From Fictibacillus gelatini DSM 15865 (GTDB lineage: Bacteria; Bacillota; Bacilli; Bacillales; Fictibacillaceae), in NCBI RefSeq assembly GCF_000430745.1, contig NZ_AUMP01000002.1:1-64000 (forward strand): 64,000 bases of DNA. Reading direction: 5' to 3'. The translations under genes were made by a program, and so were the position numbers. The notes beneath the pieces are model-generated. The model saw nothing but the letters and a program-made list of their open reading frames with translations. It made no database searches and was not told where the DNA came from. Positions within the stretch are counted from its first letter, which is position 1. Each line of letters begins with the position of its first letter. Shown piece after piece: positions 1 through 8,015 of this stretch.

Positions 1-18
1 TTTCAGACTGTTGACAAA
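1..18 (+). repeat. Left terminal inverted repeat of the IS
   Basis: TTTCAGACTGTTGACAAA matches the reverse complement of 1521-1538 at 15 of 18 positions. It is followed by a hairpin (about 17-53, AAACCCG/CGGGTTT arms) ending in a T run on the plus strand, which would stop transcripts entering the transposase gene antisense from the left. Confidence 0.8.
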
Positions 19-91
19 CCCGTTTTTAAATCTTTGATTTTAGAACGGGTTTGTTTTTTTCATCACTTTTGACGTTTTTTCTGTAGTCATC

Positions 92-1447
92 TTATGCTGG
101 ACATGGCTTCTTCCACGTCCAGCATGCCATCTTCTTAAGATTCATGGCAGCGAAAGTAAGCATCGCCTGCATCGACAATTTTTTAAGCCCCCTTAGGGTT
201 GTCCAACGCATGCCATGCTTCTCCTTTGCATCCGCAAAGACCCGCTCAATCGTTTCTTTACGTTTGGCATAGATATATTTATTTTCAGGTGTATGTCTTA
301 AATGATCACATTCTTCTATGTACTCTTCCCAAAGATGTCGATGAATTAATTTTTGATGATTTTTACTTTGGGTGCACTTGTCTAAAAATGGACAATTCTT
401 ACAGATTTCAGGGTCAGAGGCGTACTGTTTATATCCATCTCTGGTAGTGGTTCTATAAGGTAAAACCTGTTGTTCCGGACAAATGTAACAATCATAATAT
501 TCGTCATAGACATACTCATGCTTTTTAAAGTAACCATCTTTTGTGCGAGGTCTCGTATACGGCATTACGGGTCTTATCTCTTGATCCATCAAATACTTCG
601 CGATAAAAGGGGTTTTATATCCGGCATCTACGGCAACGGCTGTCGGCTTTCCGACCTTTTCTATCACTTCATTCAACAACGTATCCAACATACAACTATC
701 ATGAACATTGGCACCCGTTACCTTGGTTCCTAAAATGAAACCTTTTGAATCACTCGCCGTATGAACAGAATAAGCAAAAAGTTTTTCACGTTCATCTTTC
801 ACATAGTAACCACTGTCAGGGTCCGTCTTACTTACCTTGACCTCTTTCGTCTCTTCTTTATCTTGTAGGGGAAATTCCTTTTTTCCATGTGCTTCCCGAT
901 CAGCATTAATCTCAAGTTCGAGTTGTTTTTGGTAACTTTTCGCTTCCACTCGAACCACTTTTTTATCATATTTCTTTTTGTTGGCACTTGCCTTCACGTG
1001 TGTAGAGTCAATGAAGGCTACGGATGGATCGACTAATTTTTTATCCATCGCTTCCTTTAGGATTCGATAAAAGATTCGTTCAAACAGATCCGTATCCTTG
1101 AAGCGTCGCTCATAGTTTTTACCGAACGTTGAAAAATGGGGGATCTTCTCTGTGAATCCGTAGCCTAAAAACCAACGATAAGCTAAATTGGTTTCAATCT
1201 CCTTAATGGTTTGCCTCATGGAACGAATCCCAAACAAGTATTGCACAAACACCATTTTAATGAGAACAACGGGATCTATACTTGGTCTGCCATTATCAAG
1301 TGAATATTTATCCTCGACTAGTTGATAAATAAAATCAAAGTTAATGGCTTGTTCCACTTTTCGAACCAGATGATCCTCTGGTACCAATTCATCTAGAGCC
1401 ACCATTTCAATTTGATGACGATTATTTTCCTTTCGCTTTGATAACAT
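92..1447 (-). CDS. IS1182 family transposase
   Basis: A 451-residue DDE transposase of the IS1182/IS5-like group. The N-terminal part (residues 1-110) is the DNA-binding DUF772-type region. Candidate catalytic residues are D147 (in FIDSTH), D274 (in AVDAGY) and E401 (in KETIERVFADAKEKHG). A cysteine cluster near residues 320-358 (CYIC, CKNC, C) looks like a small zinc-binding insert typical of this family. Length and the intact triad suggest an active enzyme with no frameshift. The start is ATG behind a weak G-rich binding site. It has no relation to its chromosomal neighbours. Confidence 0.9.
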   Translation of the reverse strand: MLSKRKENNRHQIEMVALDELVPEDHLVRKVEQAINFDFIYQLVEDKYSLDNGRPSIDPVVLIKMVFVQYLFGIRSMRQTIKEIETNLAYRWFLGYGFTEKIPHFSTFGKNYERRFKDTDLFERIFYRILKEAMDKKLVDPSVAFIDSTHVKASANKKKYDKKVVRVEAKSYQKQLELEINADREAHGKKEFPLQDKEETKEVKVSKTDPDSGYYVKDEREKLFAYSVHTASDSKGFILGTKVTGANVHDSCMLDTLLNEVIEKVGKPTAVAVDAGYKTPFIAKYLMDQEIRPVMPYTRPRTKDGYFKKHEYVYDEYYDCYICPEQQVLPYRTTTRDGYKQYASDPEICKNCPFLDKCTQSKNHQKLIHRHLWEEYIEECDHLRHTPENKYIYAKRKETIERVFADAKEKHGMRWTTLRGLKKLSMQAMLTFAAMNLKKMACWTWKKPCPA

Positions 1448-1480
1448 CTACCTAACCCCCACAAAGAAAATTCTACTTTA

Positions 1481-1534
1481 ATTATAAAAAAAGCTTGTAG
1501 ACATAGTCCACATTATGGACTTTGTCTACAAGCT
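1481..1534 (-). promoter_or_regulatory. Transposase promoter overlapping a terminator-like hairpin
   Basis: Read on the minus strand, a stem of about 18 pairs (arms AGCTTGTAGACA..AGTCCA, 1492-1534) is followed by six Ts, the form of an intrinsic terminator. A possible promoter uses -35 TGGACT (1505-1510) inside the hairpin and -10 TATAAT (1481-1486), spacer 18. The arrangement would block read-through from yqfX into the transposase while keeping its own weak promoter. Confidence 0.5.
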
Positions 1535-1538
1535 GAAA
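1521..1538 (-). repeat. Right terminal inverted repeat of the IS
   Basis: The reverse complement reads TTTCAGCTTGTAGACAAA and pairs with the left end at 1-18. Base 1538 is taken as the last base of the element because similarity to the left end stops there. Confidence 0.8.
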
Positions 1539-1562
1539 CGGGACAAAATGTCCCGTTTTTTT
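1536..1562. terminator. Palindrome between IS end and yqfX
   Basis: AAACGGGACA (1536-1545) and TGTCCCGTTT (1549-1558) form a ten-pair stem with an AAA loop, followed by Ts on the plus strand. It is 13 bases from the yqfX stop and is the only terminator candidate for that gene. The first three bases belong to the IS end. Confidence 0.5.
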
Positions 1563-1574
1563 GCTCCTTGTGTG

Positions 1575-1952
1575 TTAAAAGAAAGGTGCAAACAATAAGG
1601 AAATAACGATAGAGGCAATTCCAATGCCAATGCCCCACCATCCAGAAGTACGCGCTCCTCGGCCTACAGCAAAAAATCCGAGTATAATCCCTGTTGCACC
1701 TAATATGACGGGTAAAAAGAAAAGGGACGCTATCGAAGCAATAATTGAAAATACTCCAAGTCCTCTTCCTCCAACTTCTTCCCGATCTTCAACTTCATTT
1801 CTTTCTATATTTTCTTCTCGCTCTTCCCGGCGGTCATTTACTCTATCCCATGTTGTTCCAGTAAGCGGTACAACTTCAGCCGCCGTTTCCTCGCGATAAT
1901 CGTTTGTTCTCTCATCTTCATTGCGGTTTAAATCTCGAGTATCATCAGCCAT
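1575..1952 (-). CDS. yqfX: Small membrane protein, YqfX-like
   Basis: 125 residues of unknown function. The first 65 or so are very hydrophilic and rich in Arg, Glu, Asp and Asn. The last 55 form two hydrophobic segments separated by GRGARTSGWW, the DUF4190-like hairpin seen in small Bacillus membrane proteins. Position next to zur, as in B. subtilis yqfX-zur, supports the name. The ATG start has a GAGGGAT binding site 6 bases upstream. In B. subtilis ispG (yqfY) is next; here the IS occupies that side, so the link to ispG is not visible. Confidence 0.75.
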   Translation of the reverse strand: MADDTRDLNRNEDERTNDYREETAAEVVPLTGTTWDRVNDRREEREENIERNEVEDREEVGGRGLGVFSIIASIASLFFLPVILGATGIILGFFAVGRGARTSGWWGIGIGIASIVISLLFAPFF

Positions 1953-2092
1953 GTAGATCCCTCTCTTTCCAAGAATAAGGAGCGTTTTTAGTATGACCGA
2001 TATATCTCCTTTTCATAAAAACAATGACCATCTTTTCACCGGTAAAGGTGGGCATTGTTGGCAGTTCGATCTGAAATCAGTATAAATAAATA

Positions 2093-2134
2093 AAAAAAAC
2101 CGGATTCTCCTTACGTTGAGAATCCGGTTTTTTT
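2093..2134. terminator. Terminator of the znuCB-zur operon
   Basis: CCGGATTCTC (2100-2109) pairs with GAGAATCCGG (2118-2127), flanked by A and T runs so that it can work in both directions. It overlaps the zur stop codon. Confidence 0.8.
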
Positions 2135-2546
2135 ATGCGGTGCACTGGCTGCAATACCCGTAAATTTCAAATTTATGGCCGGTAATTTGAAATTCGGACA
2201 AATCGGTCGTCACTTTTTCCATCGGGCATGCATCAATTTCTTTCGTCTTCCCGCATTTCAAGCAAATCAGGTGATGGTGATGCTTTCCTGAGGGGCAAGT
2301 ATATCGAAATTTCTTTTCCCCATCGAGTTCAGTTTCTTCCAATATCCCAAGATCAACAAAAATGGATAAATTCCTGTAGATTGTGTCAAAGCTTAAACCA
2401 GGGAAATTCGTCTTTAAAAACTCCTGCACCTCTCTCGCCGATAAATATCTTTTTTCATCTGCAAATAACTGCAACATATGTTTTCGTTTATCTGTATATT
2501 TATAGCCTTCCTCTTTTAGCAATTTGATCGCGCGCAAAACATCCAT
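2133..2546 (-). CDS. zur: Zinc uptake regulator Zur (Fur family)
   Basis: Zinc-sensing repressor of 137 residues. It has the N-terminal winged helix (YTDKRKHMLQLF, LSFDTIYRNL), a histidine-rich sensor loop (GKHHHHLICLKCG) and two CxxC pairs (CLKCG near the middle, CSQC at the end) for the structural zinc, matching B. subtilis YqfV/Zur. The ATG at 2546 is chosen over a TTG five codons upstream because GGAGG sits 8 bases before it. It is the last gene of a transcript with the znuC and znuB transporter genes, so it is probably autoregulated through the box at 4214-4228. Confidence 0.92.
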   Translation of the reverse strand: MDVLRAIKLLKEEGYKYTDKRKHMLQLFADEKRYLSAREVQEFLKTNFPGLSFDTIYRNLSIFVDLGILEETELDGEKKFRYTCPSGKHHHHLICLKCGKTKEIDACPMEKVTTDLSEFQITGHKFEIYGYCSQCTA

Positions 2547-2565
2547 GAAGGTATCCTCCAAACGG

Positions 2566-3414
2566 TTAATGTGATAATCTTCTTGTTACTTTTCTTTTTT
2601 TCCATAAAATTGATAGCAGTAAGATCAACACGCCGAGAATGACAATCGTTCCACCAGGGGCTAAATCGAGGTAATACGAAGAAATTAATCCTCCAATTAC
2701 TTCTATTTCGCCAAACAAAACAGCAATAAAAAAGGTTTGTTTAAATCCTGTCGCAATCCGGATGCTTGCAGCAACTGGTAATGTCATTAGTGAAGAAACA
2801 AGCAAGATCCCGACAATTTTCATAGAAGCGGCAATAACTAGAGCGACCATTACAATAAATGCGAATTGAATCCATTTCCCCTTTATTCCAGATACAACAG
2901 CCTGCTCTTCATCAAACGATAAGACAAATAGCTCCTTATATAATAAAAAGATCACAAGCACAACGGCGATCAATATGAAAAAGATCGTTATAACATCCGA
3001 TTGCTTAACCGCAAGAACATTCCCAAATAAATAATTAAACAAATCTGTATTGAATCCCTGTGCAATCGAAATAAAAATGACGCTTAACCCGATTCCAGCT
3101 GACATAATAATCGGAATCGCCAACTCTTCAAAATGTTTGTATACCTTTCGCAATTTTTCTATACATAATGAACCGGCGACCGAAAAGAACATTCCCATAT
3201 AAATGGGGTTCAATCCGTCAAAAAATGAATATTTTTTTCCAAGCATTAAATTTGCTGCAATCCCAGCCAATGAAATATGGGAAAGCGCATCGGCAATTAG
3301 CGATTGTTTTCTTACGACAATAAAGACGCCGAGAATAGGTGCCAAAAGACCAATCATTACACCGGTTAAAAAAGCATTTTGTAAAAACGTATATTTTAAA
3401 AACGGTAAATCCAT
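2566..3414 (-). CDS. znuB: Zinc ABC transporter permease ZnuB
   Basis: 282-residue membrane component of a zinc importer of the ABC-3 permease family (ZnuB/AdcB). About eight hydrophobic segments span the protein, and the family signature VVRKQSLIADALSH lies near residue 35 and PGGTIVILG near the C-terminus. It sits 15 bases after znuC and 19 bases before zur, in one transcript. The substrate is inferred to be zinc rather than manganese from the Zur box and the zur neighbour. A GAGGTC binding site precedes the ATG. Confidence 0.9.
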   Translation of the reverse strand: MDLPFLKYTFLQNAFLTGVMIGLLAPILGVFIVVRKQSLIADALSHISLAGIAANLMLGKKYSFFDGLNPIYMGMFFSVAGSLCIEKLRKVYKHFEELAIPIIMSAGIGLSVIFISIAQGFNTDLFNYLFGNVLAVKQSDVITIFFILIAVVLVIFLLYKELFVLSFDEEQAVVSGIKGKWIQFAFIVMVALVIAASMKIVGILLVSSLMTLPVAASIRIATGFKQTFFIAVLFGEIEVIGGLISSYYLDLAPGGTIVILGVLILLLSILWKKRKVTRRLSH

Positions 3415-3429
3415 TCAAAATGACCTCGC

Positions 3430-4194
3430 TTAATGTTGATGGTTTAAAACATGAACATGGTGCCCGTAAACGCCGGATAATCCTTCTTCTTTGTTTTTCT
3501 TAAATTCTTCTTTATTTCCATGAAAATGAATGGTTTGATTCAAACAGGCAACATCCGTTACGTAGTCGCTCATAACCCCGACATCATGGGTCACTAGAAG
3601 CAGCGACATATGCCGCTCTTCGTTCAAAGTTTTTAGCATACCGTAAAAATCAGTTGCCGATTGTGCATCGACACCAACTGTCGGCTCATCCAAAATCAAG
3701 AGCTCAGGGTCACTTACAAGCGCTCTTGCAATAAAAACACGTTGTTGTTGACCGCCTGATAATTCTCCAATGTTACGGCGGGCAAACTCTTCCATCCCTA
3801 CCGCTTCAATCGCCTTCATTACTTTTTCTTTATCCTGTTTTTTAAAAAAGCGAAAAAGCCCGAGTTTGCCCACGAGACCCATCGATACGACTTCGAATAC
3901 GGTTGCCGGAAACGCCGTATTAAAACTGTTAGCTTTTTGTGAAACGTACCCTATTTTATTCCATTCCTTAAACCGCTCCACCTTTTCGCCAAACAAAAAA
4001 ATGCTTCCTTCTTGCGGCTTAAGAAAGCCAAGAATACATTTAATCAAGGTTGATTTTCCGGAACCGTTTGGACCAACCAGCCCTAAAAATGCCCCCTTTT
4101 GCACAGTTAATGATATATTTTCAAGCACATTTCGCTCACCATAATGATACGAAAGGTTTCTTATTGAAATGGCTGCCTCTTCTTTTCCTTTCAT
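3430..4194 (-). CDS. znuC: Zinc ABC transporter ATP-binding protein ZnuC
   Basis: 254-residue ATPase partner of ZnuB. It shows Walker A GPNGSGKST, the signature LSGGQQQR, Walker B LLILDEP and the H-loop LVTHD. The ATG at 4194 is preferred to a start 16 codons upstream because GGAGG lies 7 bases before it and the longer N-terminus would run through the Zur box. It is the first gene of the operon. No gene for the zinc-binding lipoprotein ZnuA is here, so that subunit must be encoded elsewhere. Confidence 0.92.
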   Translation of the reverse strand: MKGKEEAAISIRNLSYHYGERNVLENISLTVQKGAFLGLVGPNGSGKSTLIKCILGFLKPQEGSIFLFGEKVERFKEWNKIGYVSQKANSFNTAFPATVFEVVSMGLVGKLGLFRFFKKQDKEKVMKAIEAVGMEEFARRNIGELSGGQQQRVFIARALVSDPELLILDEPTVGVDAQSATDFYGMLKTLNEERHMSLLLVTHDVGVMSDYVTDVACLNQTIHFHGNKEEFKKNKEEGLSGVYGHHVHVLNHQH

Positions 4195-4213
4195 ATATTC
4201 CTCCAACAATAAA

Positions 4214-4228
4214 TAGTAATAATTACGA
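4214..4228. promoter_or_regulatory. Zur operator
   Basis: TAGTAATAATTACGA is a 7-1-7 palindrome that differs from the ideal TCGTAATNATTACGA Zur box of bacilli in one base. It lies 20 bases before the znuC start and about 10 to 25 bases downstream of the expected transcription start, so a bound Zur would act as a roadblock. Confidence 0.85.
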
Positions 4229-4244
4229 TTTATATTCCGCATTT

Positions 4245-4273
4245 AGTATACATTACGCTGACCCTATTGTAAA
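4245..4273 (-). promoter_or_regulatory. Sigma-A promoter of znuCB-zur
   Basis: On the minus strand, TTTACA (4268-4273), a 17-base spacer and TATACT (4245-4250) give a good vegetative promoter directing transcription into znuC. Confidence 0.75.
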
Positions 4274-4279
4274 TAAAAG

Positions 4280-4305
4280 AAGCGTATCCATAATAGATAC
4301 GCTAA
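4280..4305 (-). terminator. Terminator after yqfU
   Basis: AGCGTATC (4281-4288) pairs with GATACGCT (4296-4303), including the yqfU stop codon, followed on the minus strand by a T-rich stretch that also contains the znuC -35 region. Confidence 0.65.
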
Positions 4306-5168
4306 TGGATTGGGGATTTGAACTTTGCCCCTCTCGTTTCTTGTGTATTCATAATCGTAATAAATGCATTGCTATCAATTTCATACACAATATTTTTTAA
4401 TTTTGTCACTTCAAGGCGGGTTACAACAGCATAAATCACCTCTTTCTCTTCATCCGTATAGCCGCCCTTTCCTTTTAGCTTCGTTGTTCCCCGGCCGAGA
4501 CGGTCAAGTATGCCACTTGAAATTTCTTCATAATGGTCTGACACGATAAGAACAGCCTTCGTTTCATCAAGCCCCTGAATAACAGTATCAATCGTTTTAA
4601 AGGCAATATAATACGTCATGACTGAATACATTGCATGTTCTGAACCAAACACGAACCCCGCCCAGGCAAAAATGAAAATGTTGATAAACATAACAAACTC
4701 GCCGATGGAAAATGGAATTTTTTTCGTCAACATAATGCCGAGCATTTCCGTCCCATCCATTGCTCCGCCATGTCGGATAACAATTCCGACGCCCGCTCCT
4801 AAAAGCAGTCCGCCGAACACGGTAGCAAGTACAGGCTGATCGGTAAACGGTTGAACGCCATGTAAAAACGTTTCGATAACAGCAAGACAAAGGATGCCGA
4901 ATAATGACGAAATGACAAACGTTTTTCCAATTTGTTTATAGCCCGAAAGAACAAACGGTAAATTCAGAAGGAAAACGAGAATTCCGAAGTTTAGAGGTGT
5001 TAAATAATCCAATATGAGGGAAATGCCGATAATTCCACCATCAATGATTTTATTTGGAATTAAAAAAAGTTCGATAGCGACAGCCGCAAGCGCTGCACCT
5101 AGCAATATCATAATGAAACGATAAATCAAATGCGAAAGACTTTCTTTTTTATGTTGTTTTTTTGTCAT
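4302..5168 (-). CDS. yqfU: YitT family membrane protein YqfU
   Basis: 288 residues. An N-terminal YitT region has about five membrane helices (e.g. [22 protein letters not shown] and [17 protein letters not shown]), followed by a cytosolic C-terminal DUF2179 domain from about residue 200. The molecular function of the family is not established. The ATG at 5168 has GAGGGGG 8 bases upstream; a GTG at 5219 with AAAGGA is a possible alternative. The position between zur and yqfT matches B. subtilis. Confidence 0.8.
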   Translation of the reverse strand: MTKKQHKKESLSHLIYRFIMILLGAALAAVAIELFLIPNKIIDGGIIGISLILDYLTPLNFGILVFLLNLPFVLSGYKQIGKTFVISSLFGILCLAVIETFLHGVQPFTDQPVLATVFGGLLLGAGVGIVIRHGGAMDGTEMLGIMLTKKIPFSIGEFVMFINIFIFAWAGFVFGSEHAMYSVMTYYIAFKTIDTVIQGLDETKAVLIVSDHYEEISSGILDRLGRGTTKLKGKGGYTDEEKEVIYAVVTRLEVTKLKNIVYEIDSNAFITIMNTQETRGAKFKSPIH

Positions 5169-5325
5169 TCTAGTCCCCCTCGTAAAGTTAGCTTCTCTAT
5201 CCATTATGACATAAAACACTAATCAATTCCTTTCCCGGTGCTCCGTCCTTGCAAAACAGTGATTTTTTAAGTTCACATTCTCTGGGCTCCTTCATATGAT
5301 ATGGAAGATGGGAGGTTATTATAAA

Positions 5326-5583
5326 ATGAATCCAATAACACTTCATTTTTTAAACCAAAAAATTAATAGTTTGACTCCACAGGAATTGATGAATCTGGCA
5401 GCACAATATAATGTCCACATTACGCAGGCAGAGGCACAAAAAGTAGTGGCCATCTTAAGAAGACAAAAAATAGATGTTAAAAATGTAACACAACGAAAAA
5501 TGATTGTTGAGACGATCGCTAGAGAGGTTAGCAGAGAAAAAGCGAACATGGTGCAATATTTAATTGACAACTACTTAAATTAA
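5326..5583 (+). CDS. yqfT: DUF2624 protein YqfT
   Basis: 85-residue soluble helical protein of unknown function, the same length as B. subtilis YqfT. It lies on the plus strand between divergent yqfU and convergent nfo, as in B. subtilis. GGGAGG lies 10 bases before the ATG. Composition (many Gln, Lys, Val and Ala residues, no membrane segment) gives no hint of activity. Confidence 0.8.
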   Translation: MNPITLHFLNQKINSLTPQELMNLAAQYNVHITQAEAQKVVAILRRQKIDVKNVTQRKMIVETIAREVSREKANMVQYLIDNYLN

Positions 5584-5590
5584 CAGGGAA

Positions 5591-5616
5591 AGCCGAAGTG
5601 AACGTTCACTTCGGCT
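5591..5616. terminator. Bidirectional terminator between yqfT and nfo
   Basis: A perfect 26-base palindrome with arms AGCCGAAGTGAAC and GTTCACTTCGGCT and no spare loop bases. It lies 8 bases after yqfT and 7 bases after the converging nfo stop. Confidence 0.8.
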
Positions 5617-5622
5617 CTTTCT

Positions 5623-6516
5623 TTAAACCGTTAGCAATTTTTCCTGAAGGCTTTCATCAAATGTTTTATTTTTCAACATTTCAATTTCAAGTTTATAAGG
5701 CGGCTTTTTGTTATTTTTATCTGTACCGACATAAGGCGTTTCAAGAATTTTCGGTAGCTCCATTAATTGCGGATGATGCACAATATAATTTAATGCTTCA
5801 AAGCCGATTTTTCCAAACCCGATATTTTCATGGCGGTCTTTGGCCGCTCCCCGCTCGTTTTTACTATCATTAATATGAAGAACTTTGATCCGATCAATGC
5901 CGATAATTTTATCAAATTCATTTAACACGCCATCAAAATCATTAACAATGTCATAACCTGCATCGTGTGTGTGGCACGTATCAAAACAGATTGACAATTT
6001 CTCATTATGTGTAACGCCATCAATAATGGCTGCTAATTCTTCAAACGACCTTCCGCATTCCGAGCCTTTTCCAGCCATCGTTTCCAATGCAATTTGAACA
6101 TCTTGATCAGGCGTTAATACTTCATTTAATCCTTCAATGATTTTCTTAATTCCCTCTTCGCATCCTGCACCAACGTGGGCTCCGGGATGCAGGACGATTT
6201 GTTTTGCCCCGATTGCCGCTGTCCGTTCAATCTCTGAACGAAGAAAATCGACACCCAATTGAAACGTTTCAGGTTTTACAGAGTTGCCGATATTAATGAT
6301 GTAAGGTGCATGCACAACAATATCGACCATCCCATGTTCTTTCATATGCTGGATTCCAGCTTCAATATTTAAATCTTCAATTGCCTTGCGTCTTGTGTTT
6401 TGCGGCGCTCCGGTATAAATCATAAATGTGTTGGCACCGTATGATGCGGCTTCCTCGCTAGCTCCAAGAAGCATTTTTTTACCGCTCATTGATACATGTG
6501 AACCTAATTTAAGCAT
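5623..6516 (-). CDS. nfo: Endonuclease IV
   Basis: 297-residue AP endonuclease (TIM barrel, three metal ions) that cuts abasic sites in base-excision repair and during spore germination in bacilli. It starts with the family motif LKLGSHVS and shows metal-binding stretches [47 protein letters not shown] and DRHENIGFG in the usual order. GAGGGG is 7 bases before the ATG. The 24-base gap to cshB suggests co-transcription. Confidence 0.95.
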   Translation of the reverse strand: MLKLGSHVSMSGKKMLLGASEEAASYGANTFMIYTGAPQNTRRKAIEDLNIEAGIQHMKEHGMVDIVVHAPYIINIGNSVKPETFQLGVDFLRSEIERTAAIGAKQIVLHPGAHVGAGCEEGIKKIIEGLNEVLTPDQDVQIALETMAGKGSECGRSFEELAAIIDGVTHNEKLSICFDTCHTHDAGYDIVNDFDGVLNEFDKIIGIDRIKVLHINDSKNERGAAKDRHENIGFGKIGFEALNYIVHHPQLMELPKILETPYVGTDKNNKKPPYKLEIEMLKNKTFDESLQEKLLTV

Positions 6517-6540
6517 ATTAATCCCCTCTCCCCCAAAATT

Positions 6541-7821
6541 CTATTTAAAACCTTTACGTTTTTTCGCCAATTTCTTTTTCTCTTCTAACAATTTCTTCTT
6601 ATAGCCGGGCTTTACTTTCTTTGGTTTTGGGAGAACAATCCCTTTCTCGCGATTGGATGCGTTTTTTCTCGTCCGCGTTTTTATTTCTACCCATTCACCG
6701 CCTCTTAGCTCTTCCAGTACAAAATGAATGTTGCAGCTTTTAAGCTTTTGGATGGCTAATTGATCCGAAGGCTCAAACAGGGTAGCCGCAATTCCCGACA
6801 TCCCCGCACGTCCTGTACGGCCCGTTCGATGAATGTAAAAGTCTAGATCTCTGGGTAATTCATAATTAATAATATGGCTGATTCCTTTAATGTCAATGCC
6901 TCTTGCGGCAAGATCGGTCGCGACAAGATATTGGAACTCCGCATTTTGGACCCGTTTCATAATGTTCTTTCGTTCTCTTGGCGGCACATCCCCATGCAGG
7001 CGTTCAACATTCATTCCTTCGGCAAGCATTGCATCCGCCACCTCATCGGCTGTCTTTTTCGTGTTTACAAAAATAATTGCCAGGTACGGATTATACGCTT
7101 TTGCTACTTTAATCAGAAGTTTCGTTTTATCCTGGTGCTTCGTTGGAATGAGTACATGTTTAATGTCCTGTGCCGTCACTTGTTCCGGATTTACATGCAC
7201 GTAACGTGGATTTTCCATATATTTACGCAAGAATGGCTGCAATTTTTCAGGTATCGTAGCAGAAAAAACAAGCATTTGCAGATTAGCTGCCATTCGGGCT
7301 GCCACCTGGTCAACATCTTCAATAAAGCCCATATCAAGCATTTGATCGGCTTCATCCACGACTAAAGCAGTAGCGGTATAAACATTGATACCTTCGTTTA
7401 TGACCATGTCTTTAATGCGGCCGGGGGTTCCGATCAACACATGCGGGACATTTTTCAACTTGTCCACCATTCGTTTCCTGTCCGTACCACCAACTACTGT
7501 CTTGGCCCTTACATATTGATCTTCCGGGAAATATTGTGCCAGCTTTTCATATTCTTGATAAATTTGCCGCGCTAGTTCACGAGTCGGCGCTGTAATAATC
7601 GCCTGTATTTCATCTTTTGAAGGGTCAACCCGGTGAATGACCGGAAGCAAAAAGGCCAATGTTTTTCCCGATCCGGTTTGTGATTGTCCGATTATATCGT
7701 GGCCATTAATCGCACCGGGAATTACCCTTTCCTGAATTTCAGTCGGTTTTTTAAAATTTTGTTTTTCCAGCGCTTTAATTAAAAAATCCGATATATTTAA
7801 TCGTTCAAAAGGACTACTCAT
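6541..7821 (-). CDS. cshB: DEAD-box RNA helicase CshB
   Basis: 426-residue cold-shock RNA helicase. Motifs run in order: Q motif, AQTGSGKT-type (SQTGSGKT), PTRELA, VGGT, TPGR, DEAD (VVDEADQML), SAT, then VNTKKTADE, ARGID and HRTGRTGR. The C-terminal tail is strongly basic (KKKLLEEKKKLAKKRKG), as in CshB. The ATG at 7821 has AGGTG 9 bases upstream; a GTG four codons earlier is less likely. It is first in a probable cshB-nfo transcript. Confidence 0.92.
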   Translation of the reverse strand: MSSPFERLNISDFLIKALEKQNFKKPTEIQERVIPGAINGHDIIGQSQTGSGKTLAFLLPVIHRVDPSKDEIQAIITAPTRELARQIYQEYEKLAQYFPEDQYVRAKTVVGGTDRKRMVDKLKNVPHVLIGTPGRIKDMVINEGINVYTATALVVDEADQMLDMGFIEDVDQVAARMAANLQMLVFSATIPEKLQPFLRKYMENPRYVHVNPEQVTAQDIKHVLIPTKHQDKTKLLIKVAKAYNPYLAIIFVNTKKTADEVADAMLAEGMNVERLHGDVPPRERKNIMKRVQNAEFQYLVATDLAARGIDIKGISHIINYELPRDLDFYIHRTGRTGRAGMSGIAATLFEPSDQLAIQKLKSCNIHFVLEELRGGEWVEIKTRTRKNASNREKGIVLPKPKKVKPGYKKKLLEEKKKLAKKRKGFK

Positions 7822-8015
7822 TTTCTTTATCACCTGTTTTCTTGTTGTGCTGCTCCTTTAAGTATTATAGAGGAAGTAGTAAAAATAAGCTATGAATAAT
7901 ATTTTTGACCGATTGAACCAGGTAAATACCCATTCCCAAATGAAAGACACACCTTTAGCCTGATTTTTCATATCCTTAAATGAGAGTATTTTTTTCGAAA
8001 GGAGGGTTATGCAAG

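Larger units (their letters stand above)
1..1538 (-). mobile_element. IS1182-type insertion sequence, apparently complete
   Basis: Imperfect terminal inverted repeats (15 of the first 18 positions agree, pattern TTTCAGNNTGTNGACAAA) bound one full-length DDE transposase gene on the minus strand. The left repeat begins at base 1, so the outer end of the element is at, or within a base or two of, the window edge; the left flank and any target duplication cannot be seen. The right end lies about 36 bases past the stop codon of yqfX and touches a CGGGACA/TGTCCCG palindrome that probably served as the yqfX terminator. No passenger gene is present. Confidence 0.85.

Noticed and set aside
199-733. 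Plus-strand ORFs of 82 and 87 codons antisense to the transposase
   Set aside because: Shadows of the minus-strand transposase; no binding site and no recognisable family.
1624-1899. 91-codon plus-strand ORF antisense to yqfX
   Set aside because: Low-complexity Pro/Ser/Arg product produced by the biased codons of yqfX; no start signal.
6874-7365. 163-codon plus-strand ORF within cshB
   Set aside because: Long only by chance within a helicase gene; its product has no family features and no ribosome binding site.
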